Shown: piece after piece, positions 37,062 through 45,126 of the stretch
How positions within the stretch are numbered: position 1 is the stretch's first letter
How the letters are laid out: every line of letters begins with the position of its first letter
Source: Oceanobacillus iheyensis HTE831
GTDB taxonomy: Bacteria; Bacillota; Bacilli; Bacillales; Amphibacillaceae
Assembly: GCF_000011245.1 (NCBI RefSeq)
Contig: NC_004193.1
Location: forward strand, 412,501-476,500
Direction of reading: 5' to 3'
Length of the DNA stretch: 64,000 nucleotides
Made by a program: the position numbers and the translations under genes
The notes under the pieces: generated by a model
The model's input: only the letters and a program-made list of their open reading frames with translations
What the model was told of the DNA's origin: nothing
Databases searched by the model: none

Positions 37062-38165
37062 CTAATCATTTATTTCTTTAAAAATCGGGTAACCGATAAA
37101 TCTAAAATCAGGTCCGATCTGATCTATCTTTAAGTTGAGTAAGTCAATAGAATCATCCATCTGTTCGATACCTGCCCCTTCAAAGAAGGTGGGAGCATTT
37201 TTTCCTCCGCTTAATTTTGGAGCCATGTAAAGGACTACTTTATCAACGAGTCCAGCTGCTAAGAAAGAAGCGTGGATATTTCCTCCACCTTCTAGTAATA
37301 AGGAGGAAATTTGTTGATTCCCGAGGTGATTAACAACATCCTGTATGTCTGTCTGTTCCTTGCCAGAAGTATTAATTATCTCTACTCCAACCGACTCTAA
37401 CTTATCTTTCTTTTTCTGATCTACTTCTTCTTTGGTAAATATCATAGTAGGAGCTCTTTTGTCTTGAATAATCTGTGCATCAAGAGGTATACGTAAGCTT
37501 GAATCAAGTACAATTCGTATTGGATTTCGCCCATTCGGTATTCTTGTGGTTAGTGCTGGATCATCATGAATGATGGTCTGAATGCCAACTAATATAGCAG
37601 CATGTTCATTTCTAAGGTGGTGAACATCCTCACGTGCTGCTTCAGACGTAATCCACTTACTATGATTTGTTTTTGTCGCTACTTTTCCATCTAATGTAGA
37701 AGCTGCCTTCATTGTAATAAAGGGTTGTTTATGAGTAATAAATTTATTGAATACTTCATTCATCGATATAGATTCATCTTCTAGTACACCGACTTCTACT
37801 TCGATGCCAGCGTCCTCTAGTATTTTAACACCATTACCTGCCACCAAAGGGTTGGGATCAAGCGTTGCGATGACAACGCGTCTTACACCTGCTTCAACTA
37901 ATGCAAGTGCACAGGGGCCTGTTCGTCCTTGATGTGAACAAGGCTCTAATGTGACATAGATTGTTGCTCCTTTGGCATTTTCACCCGCCATTTGTAGAGC
38001 GTGAATTTCCGCATGAGGCTCTCCGGCCTTGAGATGGGATCCAACACCGACAATTCGATTATGATTAACAATAACTGCACCGACTAAAGGGTTCGGGTCT
38101 GTTTGACCTTTCATCGCTTTTGCGTTCTCTATGGCAAGTTTCATATAGTGCTTATCATCAGTCAT
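37062..38165 (-). CDS. ribD: Bifunctional riboflavin deaminase/reductase
   Basis: About 367 residues: an N-terminal diaminohydroxyphosphoribosylaminopyrimidine deaminase and a C-terminal NADPH reductase. Zinc and catalytic residues are in GEPHAEIHALQMA and TLEPCSHQGRTGPCALAL; NPLVGAVIVN and DPNPLVAGNGVKIL are also typical. The reductase begins about FITMKAASTLDGKVAT and carries LVGIQTIIHDDP and LLLEGGGNIHASFL. The product is 5-amino-6-ribitylamino-uracil phosphate. The start lies inside the end of the cyclohydrolase gene (ATG 38165, or 38180), so translation is coupled. No ribE or ribH follows. Confidence 0.93.
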   Translation of the reverse strand: MTDDKHYMKLAIENAKAMKGQTDPNPLVGAVIVNHNRIVGVGSHLKAGEPHAEIHALQMAGENAKGATIYVTLEPCSHQGRTGPCALALVEAGVRRVVIATLDPNPLVAGNGVKILEDAGIEVEVGVLEDESISMNEVFNKFITHKQPFITMKAASTLDGKVATKTNHSKWITSEAAREDVHHLRNEHAAILVGIQTIIHDDPALTTRIPNGRNPIRIVLDSSLRIPLDAQIIQDKRAPTMIFTKEEVDQKKKDKLESVGVEIINTSGKEQTDIQDVVNHLGNQQISSLLLEGGGNIHASFLAAGLVDKVVLYMAPKLSGGKNAPTFFEGAGIEQMDDSIDLLNLKIDQIGPDFRFIGYPIFKEIND

Positions 38166-38913
38166 TACTGCATTTACCATCCTCTCGTAAGTGACCAGAT
38201 TTTATCACCTTCGTGTCTAGATATTTTTTGTTATATTCTGAGCGATCTCCCCATAGTGGGGTTCTTCCAGAAAGCTGTAGTCCGGCATTTTCAAGCGCAT
38301 CTACTTTCAAAGGATTATTTGTGATCAGGGTAACGGGTTTGCTGCGAAGTGTACGTAAAACGGAGATTGCATCTTCATAATCTCTAGCATCATTTACGTA
38401 TCCAAGACTTTCATTTGCCTCCACGGTGTCATAGCCATTCTCTTGCAGTACATAGGCCATCGCTTTACTGAATAATCCTATGCCACGTCCTTCGTGATTT
38501 GCTAAATAGAATAAGGCTCCAGTGCCATGTTCTCTAATTTTCTTCATGGATTCCTTTAATTGAAAACCACAGTCACAACGTTTGCTACCAAATATGTCAC
38601 CAGTGTGGCAAATCGAATGCATACGAATAAGTGCTTCTTCTGCATGAGCAAAATCTCCATATACCAAGACACTAGATTGTTGATATTCAGCCAGGTTTGC
38701 TGAGGATAACTTTTCAATCATATTTTCATAGTCTTCTGTTATCTCATCAAAATTTAACCAACAATACCATTGAAACACTGTTGTCTCTCCATCTAAATTT
38801 ATGGGAAGTTGGATTGGTCCAACCAAATATATAGCATGATCATTTTGTTGAATAAGTTGAATTTTATCTTTTAAAAGGGCAAAAGCCTCTGATTCTAGTT
38901 TCGTATTTAACAT
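38158..38913 (-). CDS. ribA: GTP cyclohydrolase II (stand-alone)
   Basis: A 251-residue GTP cyclohydrolase II, opening the imidazole ring of GTP to give the pyrimidine precursor of riboflavin. The zinc cysteines are in HSICHTGDIFGSKRCDCGFQL (three Cys in the C..GD.FGS..CDC pattern), followed by LFYLANHEGRGIGLFSKAMAYVLQENG and RTLRSKPVTLITNNPLKVDAL. Unlike B. subtilis RibA it has no DHBP synthase domain; the first 70 residues are of another kind. AAAGGAG precedes the ATG at 38913; a 37-codon upstream extension is not supported. It is first in the operon with ribD and yqfW. Confidence 0.9.
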   Translation of the reverse strand: MLNTKLESEAFALLKDKIQLIQQNDHAIYLVGPIQLPINLDGETTVFQWYCWLNFDEITEDYENMIEKLSSANLAEYQQSSVLVYGDFAHAEEALIRMHSICHTGDIFGSKRCDCGFQLKESMKKIREHGTGALFYLANHEGRGIGLFSKAMAYVLQENGYDTVEANESLGYVNDARDYEDAISVLRTLRSKPVTLITNNPLKVDALENAGLQLSGRTPLWGDRSEYNKKYLDTKVIKSGHLREDGKCSND

Positions 38914-38940
38914 CGGAAAGACTCCTTTCAATTGATTCAT

Positions 38941-38969
38941 AGTATAGTGTATTACTGTTATCAAATCAA
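38941..38969 (-). promoter_or_regulatory. ribA-ribD-yqfW promoter
   Basis: On the minus strand TTGATT (38964-38969), 17 bp and TATACT (38941-38946). The start point would be about 20 bases before the ribA ATG, leaving no room for an FMN riboswitch. Confidence 0.6.
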
Positions 38970-39170
38970 TTGTTCCAACTCTGGCTGATAAGGGCTTATA
39001 ACTATTGTTTCCTGCCTTCAGCAATTCTATAGAAAAATATATTCTATCAAAGACCAGATTTCATTTGTTGCATCATTTTTTATATTATAATACATTTTAT
39101 TGTCTTTCTACCTTGCAGAAATACTTGCATGAGCAAAAGCAAAGTTTTTTTATGAGCTCAAATAAAAAAC

Positions 39171-39201
39171 TTGCGCCTAACGTTACGTAAGGTGATATGA
39201 T
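39171..39201 (+). promoter_or_regulatory. MerR-type promoter with 19-bp spacer
   Basis: TTGCGC (39171-39176), 19 bp and TATGAT (39196-39201). The over-long spacer carries CCTAACG-TTA-CGTAAGG, a near-perfect palindrome, which is the classic arrangement for activation by DNA twisting by a MerR dimer. The downstream gene is a MerR regulator, so it is autoregulated together with the ABC exporter. Confidence 0.8.
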
Positions 39202-39224
39202 TTTCTTAGGAAAGGGGATCATTC

Positions 39225-40058
39225 ATGACAAAAGATATCTTCTCCGTAAGTGAGTTTGCTCAATATACAGGGTTATCGATACGAACGTTGCATTATTATG
39301 AAGAAAAAGGGATATTACATCCTCTAAGAGATAAGGATACAGGACATCGTAGATATGTAAAAGAAGATTTGCTTCAGCTACATCAAATAGTCACACTAAA
39401 ATTTTTAGGTTTTACTCTAGAAGAAATTAAGGATATTACAATGTCAACAAGTGTTGATTTAAGTTTTATTGAAACATTAAGGTTACAAGAAGCGAAATTA
39501 GTAGAAGATAAAGAAAAAATTGAAGTGTCTTTGGAAATGATTAAAAGAACCGTAAAACTTATTGAAGATGAAAAACAAATTGACAAGGATATGTTAGTAA
39601 GCTTACTCGCGAGTATGCAAACTGAAAAACAGCAGAAAGAAATTTCCAAAGGTATTTTGTCGGATCAAGCGATTGATCAATTATTTAGAGCAACAGATAG
39701 TGAGAAATTACTATGGGAAAAAGAAATATTACGATTTTATAAAGAAACGAAGCGGTTAGTAGGCAGGTCAAGTGATGACCCGGAAGTAATGAAGTTGTTT
39801 CAACGTTTTTTTACGTATGTGCTAGATATATTTAAAATGGAAGGCTTTCATGAGCTTGAAAATATACTGAAATCAAAAAAAGCGGAGGACATTAGTGATG
39901 AAGAGTTGGATCGGTTTATCTTAGAAATGGAGAAGTTAGTTCCGAACCCATTAACAAAGGAGGAGGTACAATGGTTAGATGGAATAATGACAACATATAT
40001 GACAGAAAACAGCGATTTTTGGAAGGGAGTAGTAAGGAATGGAAAAAGGTCAACGTAA
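39225..40058 (+). CDS. MerR family regulator with C-terminal ligand-binding domain (TipAS-like)
   Basis: A 277-residue regulator. The N-terminal 70 residues are a MerR winged helix: FSVSEFAQYTGLSIRTLHYYEEKGIL, HRRYVKEDLLQLHQIVTLKFLGFTLEEIKDI. A long dimerisation coiled coil (about 80-125) leads to a helical effector domain of about 140 residues like those of drug-binding TipA-type activators. It overlaps the ABC exporter gene by 20 bases, so it very likely controls that exporter in response to a compound. Its own promoter is of MerR type. Confidence 0.9.
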   Translation: MTKDIFSVSEFAQYTGLSIRTLHYYEEKGILHPLRDKDTGHRRYVKEDLLQLHQIVTLKFLGFTLEEIKDITMSTSVDLSFIETLRLQEAKLVEDKEKIEVSLEMIKRTVKLIEDEKQIDKDMLVSLLASMQTEKQQKEISKGILSDQAIDQLFRATDSEKLLWEKEILRFYKETKRLVGRSSDDPEVMKLFQRFFTYVLDIFKMEGFHELENILKSKKAEDISDEELDRFILEMEKLVPNPLTKEEVQWLDGIMTTYMTENSDFWKGVVRNGKRST

Positions 40059-41772
40059 TAATAAGGCATTTTTATCTTTAATTTTAACAGCGAATATCCC
40101 AAAGTTTGTTCTTGCTTTAGGGTTAATTGGAAGTATCATAACGACATTGGTGGGGCTTACTATACCGCTATTAACAAGAGAGTTAGTCGATGGATTTTCA
40201 CTAACTTCACTAACCTTAAACTTCATATTACTTATTATAGGTATATTTGTATTACATGCACTGATTGATGGTTTTTCGACCTATGCATTAGCCTATGTGG
40301 GACAACGAGTAGTGGCTTATTTAAGAGAGTCTATATGGCAAAAAATGATTCGTTTACCTGTCAGGTATTTTGACCAACAACCAAGCGGAGAATCCGTTAG
40401 TAGAGTAATTAATGATACAGGTATTGTAAAAGATTTGGTATCGCAGCATTTTCCACAATTTATCTCCGGATTAATATCTATTATTGGAGCAGTTACCATC
40501 TTATTGATAATGGATTGGCGCATGACTTTAATGATGCTTGTCGCTGTACCGGTTACAGTAATTGTAATGATTCCTTTAGGAACACGTATGTCAAAGGTGT
40601 CCCGAAAATTACAAGATGAGACGGCTTCTTTTCAAGGAGATATCCAACAAACGATTAGTGAAATTAAGCTGATGAAATCATCTACCGCTGAGGAATCAGA
40701 AAAACAAAAAGGTTTAAAGGGTATTGGCAATTTGTTACGTACAGGATTAAGAGAAGCTAAAATCTTCTCTGTCATCGGCCCGTTTATGTATATGGTCGTA
40801 ATGCTCGTCATTGTAGTTATTATAGGGTATGGCGGAATTCGTGTAGAAGAAGGTACGATGACGACAGGCGCTTTAGTCGCTTTCTTACTCTATTTATTTC
40901 AAATCACATTTCCAATAACTACGTTTGCCATGTTCTTTACTGAATTACAAAAAGCAAAAGGTGCTACCGGAAGAATTGTTGAAATTCTTGATGTAGACAT
41001 AGAAGAAACTCATAAAGGAATTGATAAAAATATTGATAAAGAAGCTTTACAGTTTTGCGACGTTTCCTTTTCTTATGAAAATGGGGAAGAGGTACTAAAA
41101 AATATTTCTTTCCAAGCAAACCCAGGGGAGATGATTGCTTTTGCTGGACCAAGTGGTGGCGGAAAGACGACGGTATTTGGTCTCATTGAACGATATTATC
41201 AACCAGATAAAGGTGAGATATTAATTGGAAGTCAACCAATAAATGAAGTATCTATGTTATCTTGGCGTACGCAGTTAGGATATGTTTCCCAAGAAAGTTC
41301 GATGATGTCAGGGACAATTAGAGATAACTTAACGTATGGGCTTCAAGATGCGGATGAAATAAGTGATAATCAGCTGTGGGAAGTTGCGGAAATGGCTTAT
41401 GCAGACCAATTTATAAAAGAACTCCCAAATGGTTTAAATACGGAAGTAGGGGAGCGGGGAACAAAATTATCTGGTGGTCAACGACAGCGGATTAATATAG
41501 CTAGAGCGTTTTTACGAAATCCAAAGTTATTGCTTCTAGATGAAGCAACAGCCAGTCTGGATAGTCAATCGGAACAGGTAGTTCAAAAAGCATTGCAACG
41601 CCTAATGGAGGGGAGAACGACATTGGTTATCGCACACCGATTATCTACGATCGTGGATGCGGATCAGATTATTTTTATTGAAGATGGACAAATAACAGGA
41701 AAAGGTAACCACCAAGAATTAATTGGAACCCATCAATTGTATCGACAGTTTGCTGAACAACAATTGACTTAA
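40039..41772 (+). CDS. ABC exporter, fused membrane and ATPase domains (BmrA-like)
   Basis: A 577-residue half-transporter that should work as a homodimer. Six N-terminal helices (ABC_membrane; the first FVLALGLIGSIITTLVGLTIP) cover residues 1-310, with RYFDQQPSGESVSRVINDTG as coupling region. The ATPase has Walker A GPSGGGKTTVFGL, Q-loop YVSQESSMMSGTIRDNLTYG, LSGGQRQRINIARAFLR, LLLDEATASLDSQSE and the H-loop IAHRLSTI. BmrA/YheI-type proteins export drugs or lipophilic compounds. Co-encoded with an overlapping MerR regulator, it is probably induced by its substrate. Confidence 0.92.
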   Translation: MEKGQRNNKAFLSLILTANIPKFVLALGLIGSIITTLVGLTIPLLTRELVDGFSLTSLTLNFILLIIGIFVLHALIDGFSTYALAYVGQRVVAYLRESIWQKMIRLPVRYFDQQPSGESVSRVINDTGIVKDLVSQHFPQFISGLISIIGAVTILLIMDWRMTLMMLVAVPVTVIVMIPLGTRMSKVSRKLQDETASFQGDIQQTISEIKLMKSSTAEESEKQKGLKGIGNLLRTGLREAKIFSVIGPFMYMVVMLVIVVIIGYGGIRVEEGTMTTGALVAFLLYLFQITFPITTFAMFFTELQKAKGATGRIVEILDVDIEETHKGIDKNIDKEALQFCDVSFSYENGEEVLKNISFQANPGEMIAFAGPSGGGKTTVFGLIERYYQPDKGEILIGSQPINEVSMLSWRTQLGYVSQESSMMSGTIRDNLTYGLQDADEISDNQLWEVAEMAYADQFIKELPNGLNTEVGERGTKLSGGQRQRINIARAFLRNPKLLLLDEATASLDSQSEQVVQKALQRLMEGRTTLVIAHRLSTIVDADQIIFIEDGQITGKGNHQELIGTHQLYRQFAEQQLT

Positions 41773-41817
41773 TGATATAGGTTTGCCCGGATGATATATT
41801 TGTTTAATATTAAGCGT

Positions 41818-41906
41818 AAAATGTGAGAGACTCCGACGGGAAAAACACAAACTCGAAATTATTTTTCATCGTTTGTGTTCTTCCTTGTGTGGAGACCTCA
41901 CATTTT
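41818..41906. terminator. Large nested bidirectional terminator
   Basis: The outer arms AAAATGTGAG and CTCACATTTT enclose AGACTCC/GGAGAC and an inner AACACAAACTCGA/TCGTTTGTGTT stem, giving an almost continuous hairpin between the convergent ABC exporter and ABC-2-type permease genes. Confidence 0.75.
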
Positions 41907-41913
41907 ATCGCTG

Positions 41914-42612
41914 CTACATTGCAACTGTTATATCTTTAATGAGTCTATGATTGACGTATAACAATAATCCTCCGAATACTATACTTAAAGCAATAGATAA
42001 TGGAAAGGATTCTAACGATAGATGTGGGAAGAAATTAATGTGAGATAGTCCCCACAAGAGACCAGTAATATTTACAAATATGATTGCTATCGGTACAAAG
42101 GGTAACGTACCGATAATCCAGCCATATCGATAATATCCTAAACCAATCATCCAACCAATCAGGTAGTATAGTACGTGTATTAGAACGTAACTAATAAAGA
42201 CTTCCATAAAGGAAAAGAACCCTGCAGGAGATACTTCATTTGTCCATGTAATATCCCATCCTGTAGTTTGAACTAATAGGTGTAACAATCCGTTCATAAG
42301 AAATATGGTTAGCGAAATTGCTACAGCAAGTAACCCTGAAGCGCCAATGGTTGCCTTGAAGAAGTTTCTTCGTGTAATGCCGCGTTTGGCAAAGTAATCG
42401 AAAAAACTATAAGTGGATAGAATTCCAATTACTAACATAAATATAGAAGACGATCCATTAGAAAACATGGAAAAATCTACAAACTCTATTGCTTCTACAT
42501 ACACTTGGTATAATAATACGGCCACATAGATGAGAAGGATCGTAAATGCGTACCATAAGGACCACTTGAATTGCTCTCTGAATATGCTTAGTCCAAGTTT
42601 TTTTGTATTCAT
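41914..42612 (-). CDS. ABC-2-type permease-like membrane protein
   Basis: A 232-residue membrane protein with six helices (AFTILLIYVAVLLYQVY, SIFMLVIGILSTYSFFDYF, ATIGASGLLAVAISLTIFLM, ISYVLIHVLYYLIGWMIGLGYY, LPFVPIAIIFVNITGLLWGL, LSIALSIVFGGLLLYV). YFAKRGITRRNFF after helix 2 is typical of permeases of small GntR-linked ABC systems. It overlaps the ATPase gene by four bases (ATGA), so it forms its membrane partner. The substrate is unknown; YtrBCDEF- and YhcG-like systems respond to cell-wall antibiotics. Confidence 0.8.
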   Translation of the reverse strand: MNTKKLGLSIFREQFKWSLWYAFTILLIYVAVLLYQVYVEAIEFVDFSMFSNGSSSIFMLVIGILSTYSFFDYFAKRGITRRNFFKATIGASGLLAVAISLTIFLMNGLLHLLVQTTGWDITWTNEVSPAGFFSFMEVFISYVLIHVLYYLIGWMIGLGYYRYGWIIGTLPFVPIAIIFVNITGLLWGLSHINFFPHLSLESFPLSIALSIVFGGLLLYVNHRLIKDITVAM

Positions 42613-43487
42613 GCTTCATCTTCCTCCTTTGTTAAATGTACAAATAAATCATGTAGGGAAAGTGGGCCAATATCCAAGTCTAAATCTCTTGCTTGCCTTC
42701 TTTTCTGTTCAGATAATTCTCCGTATACCATTACTGATTTGGTTCCACCTAAAATTTGACTATTTAAAACCTCAAGTCCAGTTGTAAATGCCTCTACATT
42801 GTCTTTATTTCCTGTAATCGAAAAGCCTTTCGAAATAACATTTTCGTTCGTGTCTTTTAAGAGAATCTTCCCTTGATGAATGATGGTAACTTCGTCAAAA
42901 AGGTAATCCATCTCAGATACTAGATGTGTGGATACAATCATTGTTCTAGGGTGTCTTTCTTGATCAGCTAACAATTCTTTATAAAATAATTCTCTTGTTG
43001 GAGCATCCATTCCTAAATATGCTTCATCGAAAATCGTTAATGGAGTACGAGATGCTAAACCAATGGTTACTTGCAGTGCTGATTGCTTTCCCTTCGATAA
43101 TTGATGAACTTTCTTTTTTAATGGAAGCTTAAACTTTTTTACTAATTCACTAGCGTAGGTTGCGTCAAAGTTTGGACGGAAATCGGCGAGTTCTTTTAAC
43201 ATGTCACCTACTTTATCGTATTCATAGGTTAGATCTTTATCATAGATAAAAGAGGTACCTTGCATGATACGTGGGTGGTCAAATGGATCTTCCCCATCAA
43301 TGGTTATCGTACCTTCCTTTGCTTTGCGAAAGTTAGAAAGGATGGATAGTAGTGTTGTTTTTCCTGCCCCATTTCTTCCGAGCAACCCATGAATCTTTCC
43401 TCCGTTTAGTGTGAAACTGACTTGATCGAGCGCTTTAAAATCTTTATACCACACAGTTAAATCATTTACTTTTATTTCATAACTCAT
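42609..43487 (-). CDS. ABC transporter ATPase (YtrB/YhcG-like)
   Basis: A 292-residue ATPase subunit. Walker A is GLLGRNGAGKTTLLSIL (about residues 35-51). The signature loop is degenerate, QLSKGKQSALQVTIGLA instead of LSGGQ, as in relatives of this GntR-linked type. Walker B is PLTIFDEAYLGMDAPTRELF, with H-loop VSTHLVSEMDYLFDEV. A C-terminal 70-residue extension is present. It is translated from AAAGGAGG, overlapping the GntR gene by four bases and the permease gene by four. Confidence 0.88.
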   Translation of the reverse strand: MSYEIKVNDLTVWYKDFKALDQVSFTLNGGKIHGLLGRNGAGKTTLLSILSNFRKAKEGTITIDGEDPFDHPRIMQGTSFIYDKDLTYEYDKVGDMLKELADFRPNFDATYASELVKKFKLPLKKKVHQLSKGKQSALQVTIGLASRTPLTIFDEAYLGMDAPTRELFYKELLADQERHPRTMIVSTHLVSEMDYLFDEVTIIHQGKILLKDTNENVISKGFSITGNKDNVEAFTTGLEVLNSQILGGTKSVMVYGELSEQKRRQARDLDLDIGPLSLHDLFVHLTKEEDEA

Positions 43488-43858
43488 GGCTGAATCCTCC
43501 TTTTTGCCTGTTTTATTAAATCAATAATTTCTTGCTCTGTTACTTTTAACTTCTCCGCTTCTTGAACGAGACCGATAACATAGTTATCCATAAAAGATTC
43601 TTTCCTTTTTTGAATCAATTTTTCTTTGGCTCCTTCCATAACAAACATACCTACACCTCGTTTTTTAAATAAGATGTCTTCTTCTACTAGCTGATTGATT
43701 CCTTTCGAAACAGTCGCATGATTTATTTTGTAAAACTGGACAAGTTGATTGGTTGAAGGAGCTTGATCTCCTTCTTTCAACTGGTCATTCACAATTTGAT
43801 CTTCAATCATTTCTCGAACTTGAATAAATATTGGTTTATCACTATCAAACTGGTTCAA
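43484..43858 (-). CDS. GntR family regulator (YtrA/YhcF-like)
   Basis: About 124 residues: a GntR winged helix (DKPIFIQVREMIEDQIVNDQLKEGDQAPSTNQLVQFYKINHATVSKGINQLVEEDILFKKRGVGMFV in pieces, residues 7-75) and a short helical C-terminus, the layout of the YtrA subfamily. The TTG at 43858 is eight bases after AGGTGG; a GTG four codons earlier falls in that site. It is first gene of the operon with an ATPase and a permease and probably represses it from the palindrome at 43895-43916. Confidence 0.87.
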   Translation of the reverse strand: MNQFDSDKPIFIQVREMIEDQIVNDQLKEGDQAPSTNQLVQFYKINHATVSKGINQLVEEDILFKKRGVGMFVMEGAKEKLIQKRKESFMDNYVIGLVQEAEKLKVTEQEIIDLIKQAKRRIQP

Positions 43859-43894
43859 TGTTTTCACCACCTATTACACTGTTATGGTTATACG

Positions 43895-43916
43895 GTTATA
43901 TACTCATGTGTATAAC
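43895..43916. promoter_or_regulatory. Candidate GntR operator
   Basis: GTTATATAC-TCAT-GTGTATAAC is a 9-bp inverted repeat with one mismatch, 37 bases upstream of the GntR start codon. Confidence 0.5.
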
Positions 43917-43996
43917 TATAAGTCTAAAAATGATTAAAGTCAATAGGCAAGCGGAATTTTTTGATATACTATGGTGATAAAAGGGGTGGAGCGTAA

Positions 43997-44770
43997 ATGA
44001 AGAATGTTGTTCATGTGAAGAATATCAATATCGGTGAGGGGAAACCGAAAGTGTGTGTTCCGATAACGGGAGCTACAAAGAAAGAAATAAGTGAGGAGTT
44101 AGATCTACTGCAAACCATAAAAGTCGACCTAGTGGAATGGCGGGGAGATTTATTCCAAGAAATTGAAAATGAAATATCGGTTAAAAACATGCTGCAAAAA
44201 ATAAATCAAGAAATCCCTCACCTTCCGTTATTATTTACTTTTCGGACAAAAGGAGAAGGCGGTGGAAGGGAAGTCACGCTGGAAAAATATAAAGAAATTA
44301 ATCGTTTTGTTATTGAATCAAAACTAGTCGACTTGGTTGATGTTGAATTATTTCGTGGTAAGAACTTAGTAAAAGAACTTGTTTCTTTTGCTCATCTGCA
44401 TGACCAAAAGGTAATTATTTCTAATCATGATTTTAATCAGACACCTCCACGTGATGAGATCATAGCACGTCTAAAATTAGCAGCTGATAACGGGGCTGAT
44501 ATTGGAAAAATTGCAGTAATGCCTCGTAACGATGAAGATGTGTTGAATTTACTTTCTGCAACATCACTTGTGAAAGAATTGAATCATATTCCGATCGTCA
44601 CCATGTCGATGGGAGCTGATGGATTGATTAGTCGCTTATCTGGTGAAGTATTTGGTTCAGCAATTACTTTTGCTTCTGGGAAAACAGCTTCAGCACCAGG
44701 ACAGATTGAAGCTGAAAAATTACAAACCGTGCTAACGATTATCCATGATTCTATAAATAAGAAAAAGTAG
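43997..44770 (+). CDS. aroD: Type I 3-dehydroquinate dehydratase
   Basis: A 257-residue TIM-barrel enzyme of the shikimate pathway (3-dehydroquinate to 3-dehydroshikimate). Conserved parts are PKVCVPITGAT, KVDLVEWRGDLF, LLFTFRTKGEGG, VIISNHDFNQTPP with the catalytic His, the Schiff-base Lys in DIGKIAVMPRN, and SMGADGLISRLSGEVFGSAITFASG with ASAPGQI. Length matches type I enzymes. GGGGTGGAG precedes the ATG. It is monocistronic and followed by a member of the dispersed hairpin repeat family. Confidence 0.95.
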   Translation: MKNVVHVKNINIGEGKPKVCVPITGATKKEISEELDLLQTIKVDLVEWRGDLFQEIENEISVKNMLQKINQEIPHLPLLFTFRTKGEGGGREVTLEKYKEINRFVIESKLVDLVDVELFRGKNLVKELVSFAHLHDQKVIISNHDFNQTPPRDEIIARLKLAADNGADIGKIAVMPRNDEDVLNLLSATSLVKELNHIPIVTMSMGADGLISRLSGEVFGSAITFASGKTASAPGQIEAEKLQTVLTIIHDSINKKK

Positions 44771-44990
44771 AGGTTGGTACAAGGGATTTACTCAAAAGAT
44801 GTATTCAAATGCTGGTTTTCATAACCGGATTCAGAAGTGTACTACGTTTGTGTAACGGTAAGGGGTGAGGCTGTAGGCTTACATATCAAAGTCTCACCAG
44901 TACTTACTCTTACTGAAGCTTATACAAACTTTTGCTTATTTGAAGTAGCATTCGTCTTTTGAAAAAAACTTTAGTATATACCACCCTCTT
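44769..44990. repeat. Dispersed hairpin repeat, long diverged copy
   Basis: Outer arms AGAGGTTGGTA (44769-44779) and TACCACCCTCT (44979-44989) begin exactly at the aroD stop. Read on the minus strand it contains TCAAAAGACGAATG, ATAAGC and a TATAAGCTTC block like those of the copy at 29728. Inner stems include AATGCTGGTTTTC/AACCGGATT and GGTGAGGCT/AGTCTCACC. The T run after the right arm would end aroD transcripts. Confidence 0.55.
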
Positions 44991-45002
44991 ATTTTTTACA
45001 GA

Positions 45003-45022
45003 TAAAGTTTCCTTAGTGCAAA
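45003..45022. promoter_or_regulatory. MntR box 1 (candidate)
   Basis: AAGTTTCCTTAGTGCAAAAA matches the B. subtilis MntR site type (AGTTTCCTTaaTGCAAA on this strand). It is upstream of the mnt -35 box. Confidence 0.6.
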
Positions 45023-45045
45023 AAAGTATCCTTTATAAAAATTAC

Positions 45046-45074
45046 TTGACAAAATAAAAAACCGAGCATAAAGT
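45046..45074 (+). promoter_or_regulatory. mntABCD promoter
   Basis: TTGACA (45046-45051), 17 bp and TAAAGT (45069-45074). It lies between the two MntR-like boxes. Confidence 0.6.
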
Positions 45075-45089
45075 AGGGATTAACGAATA

Positions 45090-45110
45090 AAGTTTACCTA
45101 AGGCAAAATT
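45090..45110. promoter_or_regulatory. MntR box 2 (candidate)
   Basis: AGTTTACCTAAGGCAAAATT, a DtxR/MntR-type palindrome just downstream of the expected start point and 16 bases before the start codon, well placed for repression by Mn-loaded MntR. Confidence 0.65.
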
Positions 45111-45126
45111 GAAAGGAGAATACAAA

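Noticed and set aside
38914..39170. FMN riboswitch before the ribA-ribD operon
   Set aside because: No RFN-type conserved blocks are seen, and the promoter leaves only a 20-base leader.
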